A stretch of 47,500 nt of DNA from Mesostigma viride (lineage: Eukaryota; Streptophyta; Mesostigmatophyceae; Mesostigmatales; Mesostigmataceae): positions 6,537,501 through 6,585,000 of the forward strand of contig RPFO01000104.1 in the NCBI GenBank assembly GCA_009746045.1. The letters are read 5' to 3'. Under the pieces are notes generated by a model, which saw nothing but the letters and a program-made list of their open reading frames with translations, did not search any database and was not told where the DNA came from. Of the stretch, positions 19,567 through 28,904 are shown piece by piece (position 1 is the first letter of the stretch; every line of letters starts with the position of its first letter). The translations under genes were made by a program, and so were the position numbers.

Positions 19567-20365
19567 CCCGGTCACACACGACACCATAGAGATAGTCAGC
19601 TGCACCGCCTCATGTCGGCGAAACCCATAGTTCCATCGGAATCGTTTCAGCGGCCGGCATTTCCTCTCCGCGTTTCCTCAACCTCGTTTTCAGGATCATA
19701 CTCATCGTTCCTGCATTTTCCTCTTCCACGCAGGTTGTGGCTTTTTTGAAAGCCACGAATGTACCCGGGGATGGGACGCTTCGGCTGCCTCAATGCCTAC
19801 ACATTCAATACGATGTCCCCCTCTCACCTTCCTCCATCATTCCGCTCACATTGCACTACGTGTCTGTGTTTTGTTCTTTTTCTTGTTCTCGTTTGTTTTG
19901 CTGTTCTTGTCCTTTTTCTTTTTCTTTTACTGAGGGAGCTAGGCTGGGCTGCGCGCTGTGTGTGCTACTCTCGTGTTTTTCTGTGGGCACTTGAGAGACT
20001 AACCAAGGATCGGGCCCCCCACACGGCAATATCAGCCTTTGCTTTTGTTTACCCTCCCATATCTCTTTACAAACGCCAAAAAAACACAAAGGCAGGAGCA
20101 CGGTGACTCATCTGGAACATGAAGAAGGGAAATCTTTTCGTTACAGGAAAGAGGTGTCAAGTATGACAATTGGAAGGCCCCCCACTGGGAATCCACATGT
20201 TCCGAGTCCATTCAGCTGTGTTGTTAGCCACATCCTGCCCCGGGGAGATGCATCATGGACCACCGCTATCGCGTAACGGGTGTTACGCAGTGAATATTGA
20301 CTTACCTCAATATGCTCCGCTCTGGTTCTGTTTGATGTCTTAGCTCTCAGTGCATCTGAATCATC
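19567..20365 (+). other. 5' region of the Penelope-like element
   Basis: About 800 bp with pyrimidine-rich tracts and no convincing frame. A TTAGCTCTCAG sequence at about 20339-20349 resembles a 3' splice site just before the first ATG of the nuclease ORF, so an upstream exon is possible. I see nothing else. Confidence 0.45.
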
Positions 20366-20720
20366 ATGAAACACCTTATGACTTTCTGGCATGCTCTTAC
20401 CCTCCACAGAATACGGCAATCCAGTGGCATTGATTACCGGAAGTACACTGCTATTTCTCGGCAGTTCCCCTATCGTATCTCCTCACAGGCATGGCGGAAG
20501 CGTTGTCGCATCAACACGCGCCATAACCATCACTGCAAGGATGACCATACTCTACGTCGCCTCCGGCGCTTACAGCGCACGCATTTGTCGCTTACCAACT
20601 CCACTCGCCCACACCCCGTAAGCACCCATCGCGTCATTTATGCCATTTACAACCGCAGGTACCCTCAGCGTATCTACGTTGGCCAGACGCAACGGGATGC
20701 CTGGACGCGTTTTCAGGAAC
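20366..20720 (+). pseudogene. GIY-YIG endonuclease, first half, of the Penelope-like protein
   Basis: 118 codons from the ATG at 20366 (an in-frame TGA lies just upstream). A basic N-terminal stretch with CRINTRHNHHC, a possible metal-binding cluster, precedes the nuclease. VIYAIYN (from 20633) is the GIY strand, and RIYVGQTQRDAWTRFQE gives the YIG strand and the catalytic-helix Arg. The domain is cut by element C exactly before the His of the usual R-F-x-E-H motif. That His is supplied by CAT across the target site (28907-28909). Downstream at 28910-29140 the domain continues with WRVVPLEHVPG and RETFWKRML. The nuclease would nick target DNA for reverse transcription. Confidence 0.82.
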
Positions 20721-20754
20721 CCCTGCCAGCCGTTAAGAATGTACTCCAGCACAA

Positions 20755-21335
20755 GTACATTTTGAGTTTTTCCAAGTTTCTTGTTTTTTGCTTGTTTCAA
20801 GTTCAGTTTTGCATAAAAAGTGTCCCCATAGCCCCTGGATCTCATCTGGAGGTAGTTGAACTAGTATATGCTACAATATACTAGGTTGTACTATTTTCTA
20901 CTACATTTATACTATAATGTACTAAATTGAACTACATCTGAACTATATGTAACTGTGATTGATGCCCCTGTAACGTCTCCCAATGCTCAATAACAGGTCT
21001 GGCCACCATTGGTGACCTCCTAGAGCCATTCACAGCTGCATTTCGTGGATCACCGCACAAAAAAAAATGTTTTACTTAGCCCTATCAACATGGGAATGAG
21101 GGCTTTGGTGTGCAAACATGCATGTGTGCTAAAAATTGGACATTCTGACACTGCGCGAGAGTCTGGTAATACTTAAGCACTTCAGGTCATGATCGAAGTA
21201 TAGAATGAACTGATGCAAGCAATCAAGCATTATGCAAGGAATGGAATGCTGCAATGACTTTTAGCAGTAATACTTGCAACTAGGGAACACACGATAAAGT
21301 CACGAATCTGACATGCATTGTGCCGTCATGGCACA
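20755..21335. other. Left subterminal region of C, no gene
   Basis: AT-rich. At 20860-20935 there is a run of TACTA/AACTA-type motifs (CTAGTATATGCTACAATATA and relatives) that may be subterminal transposase sites. AGTACATTTTG next to the TIR echoes motifs in the hairpin and at the right end. No ORF is supported. Confidence 0.5.
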
Positions 21336-21399
21336 TGCATGAACATGTACACGAACAGAGGATCACGCGAACGCCCACGTGCACGCGCATGGCAATCCC

Positions 21400-21780
21400 C
21401 ATGCCCCCCCCACCCACACACACTGACACACACACAAGCCCCAACTCCAAACATTGCACCAATGACCCACCCACCCAAACCCAACCCCAGCCCCCCTGAC
21501 CCCCCAACGCCCATGCACACGCCCATGCCCCCGCCCCCGCCCCGGCCCCGCCCCCGGCCCCGCCCCCGCCCCCGCCCCCGCCCCCGCCCCGCCCCGCCCC
21601 CGCCCCCCCCCCCGCCCCGCCCCCGCCCCCGCCCCCGCCCCCGCCCCCGCCCCCGCCCCGCCCCGCCCCGCCCCCGCCCCGCCCCCGCCCCGCCCCCGCC
21701 CCCGCCCCCGCCCCCGCCCCGCCCCGCCCCGCCCCCGCCCCCGCCCATGCCCATGCCCCCGCCCCCGCACCCGCCCATTC
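21400..21780. repeat. CCCCGC-type hexanucleotide array with cytosine-rich lead-in
   Basis: From about 21525 to 21775 the plus strand is built of CCCCGC and CCCCG units, following a C/A-rich stretch. The minus strand is a dense series of GGGG and GGG runs with G-quadruplex potential. Long ORFs crossing it are artefacts of repeat periodicity. Confidence 0.85.
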
Positions 21781-21968
21781 TCACCCACGCCCACGCCCAC
21801 GCCCACGCCCACGCCCACGCCCATGCCCACGCCCACGCCCACGCCCACGCCCACGCCCACGCCCACGCCCACGCCCACGCCCACGCCCACGCCCACGCCC
21901 ACGCCCACGCCCACGCCCACGCCCACGCCCACGCCCACGCCCACGCCCACGCCCACGCCCACGCCCAC
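21781..21968. repeat. (CCCACG)n array, first block
   Basis: About 30 tandem CCCACG hexamers, nearly perfect, with one CCCATG variant. The minus strand is (GGGCGT)n. Confidence 0.95.
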
Positions 21969-22085
21969 CCTAGCCTCACCCCTATACTCCAAGCCACAAT
22001 TATACCCAAAGCCACAGCCAGAAGTAGAGCGCAGCTGCAACAATAGCAGACGTAGCTGAGACACACACCTACCCACGCCAACGCC
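21966..22085. repeat. 115-bp spacer unit, copy 1
   Basis: It begins CACCCTAGCCTCACCCC and contains AAGCCACAGCCAGAAGTA and GACACACACCTACCCACG. It recurs at about 22582-22700 with small changes, so hexamer block plus spacer forms a higher-order repeat. Confidence 0.8.
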
Positions 22086-22580
22086 CACCCCCATGCCCAT
22101 GCCCACGCCCACGCCCACGCCCACGCCCACGCCCACGCCCACGCCCACGCCCACGCCCACGCCCACGCCCACGCCCACGCCCACGCCCACGCCCACGCCC
22201 ACGCCCACGCCCACGCCCACACCCACACCCACGCCCACGCCCACGCCCACGCCCACGCCCACGCCCACACCCACGCCCACGCCCACGCCCACACCCACAC
22301 CCACGCCCACGCCCACGCCCACGCCCACGCCCACGCCCACTCCCACGCCCACGCCCACGCCCACGCCTACGCCCACGCCCACGCCCACGCCCACGCCCAC
22401 GCCCATGCCAACGCCCACGCCCACGCCCACGCCCACGCCCACGCCCACGCCCACGCCCACGCCCACGCCCACGCCCACGCCCACGCCCACGCCCACACCC
22501 ACACCCACACCCACGCCCACGCCCACGCCCGCGCCCATGCCCACGCTCACGCCCACGCCCACGCCCACGCCCGCGCCTGC
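22083..22580. repeat. (CCCACG)n array, second block
   Basis: About 80 tandem hexamers. CCCACA, CCCATG and CCCGCG variants occur in small clusters, as expected if variants spread by slippage or unequal exchange. Confidence 0.95.
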
Positions 22581-22581
22581 G

Positions 22582-22700
22582 CCCACCCTAGCCTCACCCC
22601 TACTCCAAGCCACAAATGCACCGTAAGCCACAGCCAGAAGTACAGCACAGCAGCGACAATTGCAGACTTAGCCCAGACACACACCTACCCACGTCAATGC
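22582..22700. repeat. 115-bp spacer unit, copy 2
   Basis: Second copy of the spacer at 21966-22085, differing by scattered substitutions and small indels. Confidence 0.8.
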
Positions 22701-22854
22701 CCCTGCCCAGAGACTCGCGGCCTCATCCCACCCCCCTGCACGAACAGTTCCCAAACAAAAGAAAAGGCAAACAAAAGGAACAAGAGTAGCAAGCTGCATT
22801 GCGAGCACATATGCCAGTTCTGGTGCACATGCCAGGCCGAAAGCAACTCATGAT

Positions 22855-23008
22855 TGCCCCTGCCCCTGCCCCTGCCCCTACCCCTGCCCCTGCCCCTGCC
22901 CCTGCCCCTGCCCCTGCCCCTGCCCCTGCCCCTGCCCCTGCCCCTGCCCCTGCCCCTGCCCCTGCCCCTGCCCCTGCCCCTGCCCCTGCCCCTGCTCCTG
23001 CCCCTGCC
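22855..23008. repeat. (CCCCTG)n array
   Basis: About 25 tandem CCCCTG hexamers, a third hexamer type in the same element. The minus strand is (CAGGGG)n. Confidence 0.95.
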
Positions 23009-24191
23009 ATCACCATTCTAACCACCACACATTACGAAAAGCAAGAAGAAATTATAATAATAAGAAGAAGATAATAATAATAAACAAGCACAAAGTTGAC
23101 TGCACATGCGACTGTACCAGTAGGCACGTAGCAAATTTTAGCTGCAGCTTCAATTTCAACTTCATTGCAATTGCAAGTGTGACTGCATGTGTAATTGCAC
23201 TACCAATGCCTAATGCCCACTGCATGTGCCCAGTGCGAATGCAATTCAAAAGCAACATGCAATCGAAATTACAGCTGAAGCCGGCTATTAACAAAGATAT
23301 TTAAAGCAGTTGTTAACTACAGAGACCCAATGAAAATGCAAATGCAATGAAAAAGCAACAGAAGTTGAAGCCACTGCCACTCTACCTGCCGACAGTAACA
23401 CCACCGCCAGCACCCACTCATATCCCAACGACAAGGAAATAGAATTGCCCAAAGCCAGACATACATTGGGACGCATAAGCAAACGGCAACGCAAGCGCAC
23501 ATGCAAATGTATACGCAAAGGCAAAGGCAAAGGCAAACGCAAACGCAAACGCAAACGCAAACGCAAGCTTGTCATGTACCTACGCTTAACTGCAAACGCA
23601 AACTGTGCACGAAGCAAAAAGATTGGATGGCCAAGATCATGGCAAATACGAGGGCCGAAAACAATCCAACTTCATCTAAATGTCCGAAATCCTCACGACG
23701 TTTCGATGCGCGCTTGAATGTCGAAGGCCTGCGCCGATTATCGATCATAAGTCGAATGTGTAATTGTCGGCTTATGAGAACTGCTTTGCGACAGTATCAC
23801 GTCAGGCCGTTCCTGTGCAGCCATTTTCCCTGTGCAGCGGGTGGACAACGTTCACTTTCCGCATTATTCATGGCTATCGAAGTTAATTCTTACCGACCCC
23901 GGCTGCCATGGCCACTGGCCACGCATATCAAGTTCAGGTATTCCCGACCTGTAGCGCAGCAGATTTCTGTCGGAAGGCATCCTAAGCATCGTGATAAAAG
24001 AAATCCGAACAATAGACATTCATGCTGCATCTAAGGACATTATGGCATTTGTATATACTGCAAGTACATGTATCGACATTGCCGTGATTGCTAACCCCGA
24101 CTCACCATGAACAGGAACTTTCCCTCTGCCTCCATGAAATGTACTTCGTGAAATGTACTGTAATACATATGATGTACTACGATGATAATCA
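23009..24191. other. Low-complexity and non-coding stretch of C
   Basis: It contains GCAAAT/GCAATT-type degenerate repeats (23140-23380) and a (GCAAAC/GCAAAG)n run at about 23515-23565. From 23600 to 24190 I see no supported gene. ATGAAATGTACTTCGTGAAA-type motifs near 24135 announce the hairpin. Confidence 0.5.
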
Positions 24192-24806
24192 TCCCAGCAA
24201 AGCCATAGCACACCTTCCGTTTCGACCGCCATGTCGGCCACTAGTCCGGATAGCTCAATGTGCACCTGACCTTGACACTAATCGCACAAACAGCCACAAT
24301 TTTGCAAGCAAGAAGACATGGCTACCTCGGCATTTCATGAAATGTACTTCGTGAAATGCATTTCGTGAAATGTACTAAGGAACGTGATTGGCCGGCGTTC
24401 GCTCGCCAAATCTCGCAAAATGTACTAAGGCACGTGATTGGTCCCGCAAAATGTACTAAGGAACGTGATTGGCCGGCGAAGATTCTGTTTGCTGCAATTA
24501 AAATTCCCTACAGAATCTTCGCCGGCCAATCACGTTCCTTAGTACATTTTGCGGGACCAATCACGTGCCTTAGTACATTTTGCGAGATTTGGCGAGCGAA
24601 CGCCGGCCAATCACGTTCCTTAGTACATTTCACGAAATGCATTTCACGAAGTACATTTCATGAAATGCCGAGGTAGCCATGTCTTCTTGCTTGCAAAATT
24701 GTGGCTGTTTGTGCGATTAGTGTCAAGGTCAGGTGCACATTGAGCTATCCGGACTAGTGGCCGACATGGCGGTCGAAACGGAAGGTGTGCTATGGCTTTG
24801 CTGGGA
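24192..24806. repeat. Long, nearly perfect inverted repeat (about 297-bp arms, 21-bp loop)
   Basis: Bases 24192-24488 are the reverse complement of 24510-24806, as far as I can check by eye, around a loop at 24489-24509. The outer part of the right arm is the start of the transposase-like ORF, so the left arm is an inverted copy of that 5' end. The inner part repeats ATGTACTAAGG(A/C)ACGTGATTGG units. A transcript through it would fold into a very long hairpin. Confidence 0.9.
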
Positions 24807-25396
24807 CATAATCGTGGCTATCTGCTTCCTGGCTTTCGCTATCATGGTGATGGGACACCATGGGAAGCGCAAGTTCGCAGCCATAGTGCTAAGCGGCAGC
24901 ACCCATGCCGGCAGCCTAGTGACCGACGAGACGTTCGACTGTAAGTGCGGCCACGAGTGCATGAAGCCCATTAGAATATCACATCTCCAGGCATTGCGAA
25001 GCGCCTGGTTTTCGCCCGGGCGGAAGCAAGAGGACAGGAAGGCGGCGATAAAGCAGCAGCTGCACCAGGGGGGGTACGACGCCATAACCACGATGTCGTC
25101 ATCTACTCGTCACAAGTTCGTTCATGGCGCTGGTTTTCGGTTCGTTCTCGACGGGGGAGTCAAGGATATGAACATAGGGTTTGTGACCCCTTTTCACTTT
25201 CGCGTTTCACTTTCGAGGCGGCCTTCAGGCACTGCCTGAAAATTAGCAACCACGTTTGGAACTCTTCGGACCACCTGTGAAACTAATCACATTTGATGAT
25301 GTGCTGGCGGGCCTGGGCATCGCATTTGAGCATTACTTCGAGCAGGGCTCAACAAGCTCGATTCGCCAACTCAACCCGAAGAAGCCCTAAGCTGCG
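24733..25396 (+). pseudogene. Transposase-like N-terminal region in C, frameshifted
   Basis: The ATG at 24733 lies in the right hairpin arm. The visible part has DCKCGHECMKPIRISHLQALR, a Cys-rich start followed by helices (FSPGRKQEDRKAAIKQQLHQ), then KFVHGAGFRFV. A one-base frame change near 25205 leads to FTFEAAFRHCLKISNHVWN, a stop, and FDDVLAGLGIAFEHYFEQG. The pattern (C-x-C, helix, F-x-V-G, then AF...LGIS) resembles the N-terminal region of large unclassified eukaryotic transposase-type proteins. I assign it only by pattern. No DDE core is visible. GCGGTAAGAC at 25393 could be a 5' splice site. Confidence 0.4.
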
Positions 25397-25760
25397 GTAA
25401 GACATATATTTGTGTGGATGGCTCTTGATATCATGCTGAATTTCTAGTCTTCTCTAGGTGGACAGTTCATGTGCAGCCATACAGGTCATCCATGTGTGTT
25501 TTAACCATGTTGCATGTGCCACAGATATTATGAGCAGTATTTACTAAGTGTGCTGGAGTCGTTGTTGCATGCTTGTTGTATTTCACAGTTCACGCCTGCA
25601 TGAACGCATCGTTGATACTAATGATTATTCATATTGCATGACTGTTCTATTGGGGACGCCGCGCTTGATGTCACAACGTGGCCGAAAGGGTGCATCCACC
25701 GCGACGGCCGGTGGGTGAAATCGATGGACGCATTTCCGAAGAAGCCAGCCGCGGGCCACA
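25397..25760. other. AT-richer gap in C, possible intron
   Basis: It starts at a GTAAGA-like donor and has no long frame. Nothing else is recognisable before the GC-rich repeat. Confidence 0.4.
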
Positions 25761-25992
25761 CCCATGGCGCGGGCGGGGCGCGGGCGGGGGCGGGGGCGGG
25801 GGAGAAGGCGCGGGTGCGGGCGCGGGCGCCACCCAAGCGCGCGGGCGCGGGCGCGGGCCCGGGCGGGGCGGGGGGGGCGGGGCGCAGGCGCCGGCGCGGG
25901 TGCGGGCGCGGGCGCCACCCAAGGCGCGCGCGCGGGCGCGGGCGGGGGTGGGGGCGCAGGCGCCGGCGCGGGTGCGGGCGCGGGCGCCACCG
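25760..25992. repeat. GC-rich minisatellite (GGGCGC-type)
   Basis: It is composed of GCGGGCGCGGGCGCCACCCA-like units, with at least three recurrences of the GGGCGCCACC block. All six frames stay open through it, so the ORFs it creates are not evidence of coding. Confidence 0.85.
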
Positions 25993-26071
25993 CCGACTTG
26001 GATGATGAGCCAGCAACCGAAGCCAAGAGGGAGAGGCACCGCTCTTCGAAGGTGTTCGATCTCGAAGTGTT

Positions 26072-26803
26072 TTGGGGCCGGATATGACCGTGTATGTCCG
26101 CTGGCGCCTAGCCGCATCGGAGACGTTGGTAAATGCACCGGTGAACAAGTGGCAGCCCACAGGGCCTAATGGCGAGGCTTGTGACGGGGTCACGCCCATT
26201 GGGTACACCCCGCAGGGAGATCCTGTCTATGGGTGCCTCCTCATAGAGCGTGGCAAGGCCCCCAAAGGAAGTCCTGGTCTAGTGCCGCTTTTTGAATGGG
26301 ACGAGGGCGGTGCCAGGAGATGTACCTGCGCTAGCCTTCACAGCCTTTTTCCTGACATCGTCGCCGCTGAGAAGCAGCAGTTGCTGGACGGATGGATTGA
26401 GCAGGTGCCAAAGTCCGTGGAGGATGTGCGTGCCAACAACGAGAATCTGTTCGACATCATGGAGCAAAAGCTCAAAGAGAAGCGTGAACTGCAAGCGAAC
26501 AAGGCGGTACCCTTACCGCTGCGATCTGCAGGCGACCAGTCGGTTGCGCGGGCAACACGAGCACTGAGGCTGCCCATAAAACAAGTCATCTCACACGTCG
26601 CTTGCCCTGCCCGCGAGATTCAAGCGCAGATCAACCGCGCATGTGCGCCCGCTGCGCGAGGGAGCACATCAACGGCAACGCCCGCTTTGCGCACACTGAT
26701 TTCCGGCAGGCACACCTTCAAGGTGAATGGAAGCCTCATACGACGCAGCGGCCTACTCGTTGTTAAGCGGCCAGCCGTCACCTGCGGGCAGGGAATGCCG
26801 TAA
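26072..26803 (+). CDS. Unknown ORF 1 of element C
   Basis: An open frame of 243 codons; the first good coding sequence begins near MTVYVRWRLAASETLVN (26084). The composition is protein-like: WQPTGPNGEACDGVTPIGY, YGCLLIERGKAPKGS and a CTCASLHSLFPDI segment, then a helical, charged middle (NNENLFDIMEQKLKEKRELQ) and a Ser/Ala-rich tail. I recognise no family. It ends at a TAA at 26801-26803, and the next ORF lies in the same frame 9 bp further on, so the two may be one gene with a stop mutation. It is probably an accessory or C-terminal part of the protein set of element C. Confidence 0.5.
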   Translation: MGPDMTVYVRWRLAASETLVNAPVNKWQPTGPNGEACDGVTPIGYTPQGDPVYGCLLIERGKAPKGSPGLVPLFEWDEGGARRCTCASLHSLFPDIVAAEKQQLLDGWIEQVPKSVEDVRANNENLFDIMEQKLKEKRELQANKAVPLPLRSAGDQSVARATRALRLPIKQVISHVACPAREIQAQINRACAPAARGSTSTATPALRTLISGRHTFKVNGSLIRRSGLLVVKRPAVTCGQGMP

Positions 26804-26812
26804 GCACCACAC

Positions 26813-27421
26813 ATGCTGGTGAAGGTCCTTGATCTGGAAGGCGATCGCACGGAGCGTGACAGCATTGTCGCCTCTCCTTACTACGCACCGTCGTGGACGG
26901 GCCAGTTTTCTAGAGTGACATTAGGTGGCGGCAGCGCAGGGATGACGGTCCCCATTTCTGATGTACACCTGCAGCACTGGACAGTGGGCGGTACGGCAGA
27001 GGTGCACCAGCCTGAGCTGATCAGTACCGGCAAACTGTCAGCTGCCACGGTGGCGGCGTTGAAAGAGCACCCGCAGATTGACTTTGAGCATTACAAGACT
27101 GCCACCGCCGCCAGGGCAGCAGCAAAGGATGACTGCAATGCCTACTTTGCCGAGCATGGAGCACGTGCGCTTATCGGGATGCGCCTGTGTGCCCTGTTTC
27201 CGGGGACAGCGAGGAAGAGGGAGCGCTTCCATGGCTGGGTCACTAAGGTTCAGGAAAGGGGAGGTCACCTGCTCATCAAGGCGATGTGGGCTGATGGGCA
27301 GGACTATCATGCCCTGGCGGAGGTGACGCAGTTCGTGTGCGGCTGCCCACACCCAGTCGAGGCATTTGGCCGCGCTCGCTTCTTTCCACAGGAGCTAGGC
27401 TGGCACCGTGAACGCAGGTGA
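26813..27421 (+). CDS. Unknown ORF 2 of element C, with SH3/Tudor-like stretch
   Basis: 202 codons from the ATG at 26813, in the same frame as the ORF upstream. The N-terminal part is a beta-rich segment (MLVKVLDLEGDR, SWTGQFSRVTLGGG, ISDVHLQHWTVGGTAEV). Residues about 125-165 (IGMRLCALFPGTARKRERFHGWV, then HLLIKAMWADGQDYH) alternate like a small SH3- or Tudor-type barrel, as in chromatin-binding domains or integrase tails. That is inference from strand pattern, not a family match. It ends in a basic RERR at 27421, just before a purine-only repeat. Confidence 0.5.
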   Translation: MLVKVLDLEGDRTERDSIVASPYYAPSWTGQFSRVTLGGGSAGMTVPISDVHLQHWTVGGTAEVHQPELISTGKLSAATVAALKEHPQIDFEHYKTATAARAAAKDDCNAYFAEHGARALIGMRLCALFPGTARKRERFHGWVTKVQERGGHLLIKAMWADGQDYHALAEVTQFVCGCPHPVEAFGRARFFPQELGWHRERR

Positions 27422-27465
27422 TGGCACCCACATAGACGATGCCGTCCCTGCTGTGCACAGTGACA

Positions 27466-27625
27466 GTGAAGGCGGGGAGGAGGAGGAAGAGGGAGAGAAG
27501 AGGGGGAGGAAGAGGGGGAGGAGGAGGGGGGAGAGGGGGAGGGAGAGGGGAGGGAGAATGGGAGGGGGAGGGGGAGGAGGAAGAGGGAGAGGGAGACGGA
27601 GAGGAGGATGCGGAATGGGAGCCGG
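27466..27625. repeat. Polypurine (GGGAGA/GGAGGA) tract
   Basis: About 160 bp of almost pure purine on the plus strand, with mirror-like symmetry. It could form triplex (H-DNA). The proline-rich ORFs on the other strand are by-products. Confidence 0.85.
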
Positions 27626-28055
27626 GGATGACTGGTAGATGAGACGGTGCCATCTACCGGCGCATGGAATGAAGTGGTACACAAGTTTACTCATGGTTAT
27701 CGGCAAGTAGAGCATGCTCGCCTGGCCTAGTTGAATTTAAATCAATGAGTTGAGTTTGGAGAGGCTGCATTTTGCTTGGATGAAGAATGTGTTAGCATGG
27801 CCAAACTTTTATGGCTTGTAGCCAAATCCTCTTGGGGTATGCAGTGTACTAGCGGTGTGCAATTGCGAGGATTCCTGTCTTGTAGCGATGTGGCCTCTCA
27901 CCCTGCAGCCTGGTAGATGTGTTGGCATGCAGCCACCCATCATGGTCATCCGATCTGGTGTGATTTGCATTTGCACACCTTGTATTAAGGCCATGATTTA
28001 ATATTGTCTTGTTATTTTTAATGTGTATATGCGAAAAGAGGCATAATATGCTCAT
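27626..28055. other. Non-coding stretch between polypurine tract and tandem array
   Basis: No gene, repeat or structured element that I can support. Confidence 0.5.
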
Positions 28056-28850
28056 ATATAGTGCTAGCAAATGTCACTACCTTTACCTATGCCTGACCTT
28101 ACAAGTTGAGGATGGTCTAATGTAGTGGCAAACAGGTTATTTACAACAATTCACAGTTTTCTGACATAGTTTGAGGCAACTATACTTACCAAAATGCTTG
28201 AAAAAGGCAAAAATTGCACCATTTATGCTAGCAAACGTCACTATTTTGAGATCAAACTGGGCCCAAACTTGGCCCATGGTCTAATCTAGTGGTGTTTAGG
28301 TTGCTTCCAACATTTCATAGCTTTCTGACATAGTTTGATATTGTTAGTAGCTTACACTGAGCAAAATGCTTGAAAATGGCAAAAAATGCACCATTTATGC
28401 TAGCAAACGTCACTATTTTGACATCAAGCTGAGCCCAAACTTGGCCCATGGTCTATTCTAGTGGTGTTTAGGTTGCTTCCAATATTTCATAGCTTTATGA
28501 CGTAGTTTGATATTGTTTAGTAGCTTACACTGAGCAAAATGCTTGAAAATGGCAAAAAATGCAGTATTTATGCTAGCAAACGTCACTATTTTGAGTTCAG
28601 ATTGACCCCAAACTTTGTGCATGGTCTATTCTAGTGGTAATTAGGTTGCTTGCAAATATCCATGATGGTTTGACGTGATTTAGTACTGTTTCCTATTTAT
28701 TACTATTTAATTTAATTTTAAATGACAAAAATGTACCTGTATTGCTAGCAAATGTCACCAAGATGACGTCCGATCGATACCAAACTTTGTACGAGGTCTA
28801 TTTTGGTTGCAAACATCATGCATGACAATTTTCAGCATAAAAAGACAAAC
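28056..28850 (+). repeat. Tandem array of about 172-bp units (five copies)
   Basis: The motif GCTAGCAAA(C/T)GTCAC recurs at 28063, 28227, 28399, 28572 and 28744, a period of 164-173 bp. Units two to four also share GGTCTA...AGTGGT and AAAATGCTTGAAAATGGC. The array lies just inside the right end of C, as subterminal repeats do, and now stands directly upstream of the split RT ORF. Confidence 0.9.
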
Positions 28851-28904
28851 TTCGGTACGAAGTACATTTTGCGTGCTGGAGTACATTCTTAATGGCTGGT
28901 AGGG

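Larger units (their letters stand above)
20721..28904. mobile_element. Element C: 8.2-kb TIR element inside the GIY-YIG coding region
   Basis: The left end CCCTGCCAGCCGTTAAGAAT and the complement of the right end (CCCTACCAGCCATTAAGAAT) agree for about 32 bp with two mismatches. The 3-bp flank AAC occurs on both sides (20718-20720, 28905-28907). Excision restores the GIY-YIG/RT frame. A 3-bp TSD and a CCCTR start recall CACTA/EnSpm (CACTR), but the first bases differ, so the superfamily is open. It holds a transposase-like ORF, a long hairpin, hexamer arrays and tandem repeats. Confidence 0.85.

Noticed and set aside
21326-22631. Very long ORFs on both strands (Pro-Thr, Gly-Val, Trp-Ala repeats)
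   Set aside because: They result from hexamer periodicity, which keeps frames free of stops; no non-repeat protein sequence is present.
25618-26208. Overlapping long ORFs in several frames
   Set aside because: They run through a GC-rich minisatellite and change frame freely; there is no domain and no consistent start.
27276-27715. Proline/serine-rich minus-strand ORFs
   Set aside because: They are complements of the polypurine tract and the real plus-strand ORF.
28056-28850. CRISPR-like array
   Set aside because: The units are 172 bp and tandem without short repeat/spacer structure, and the window is eukaryotic.
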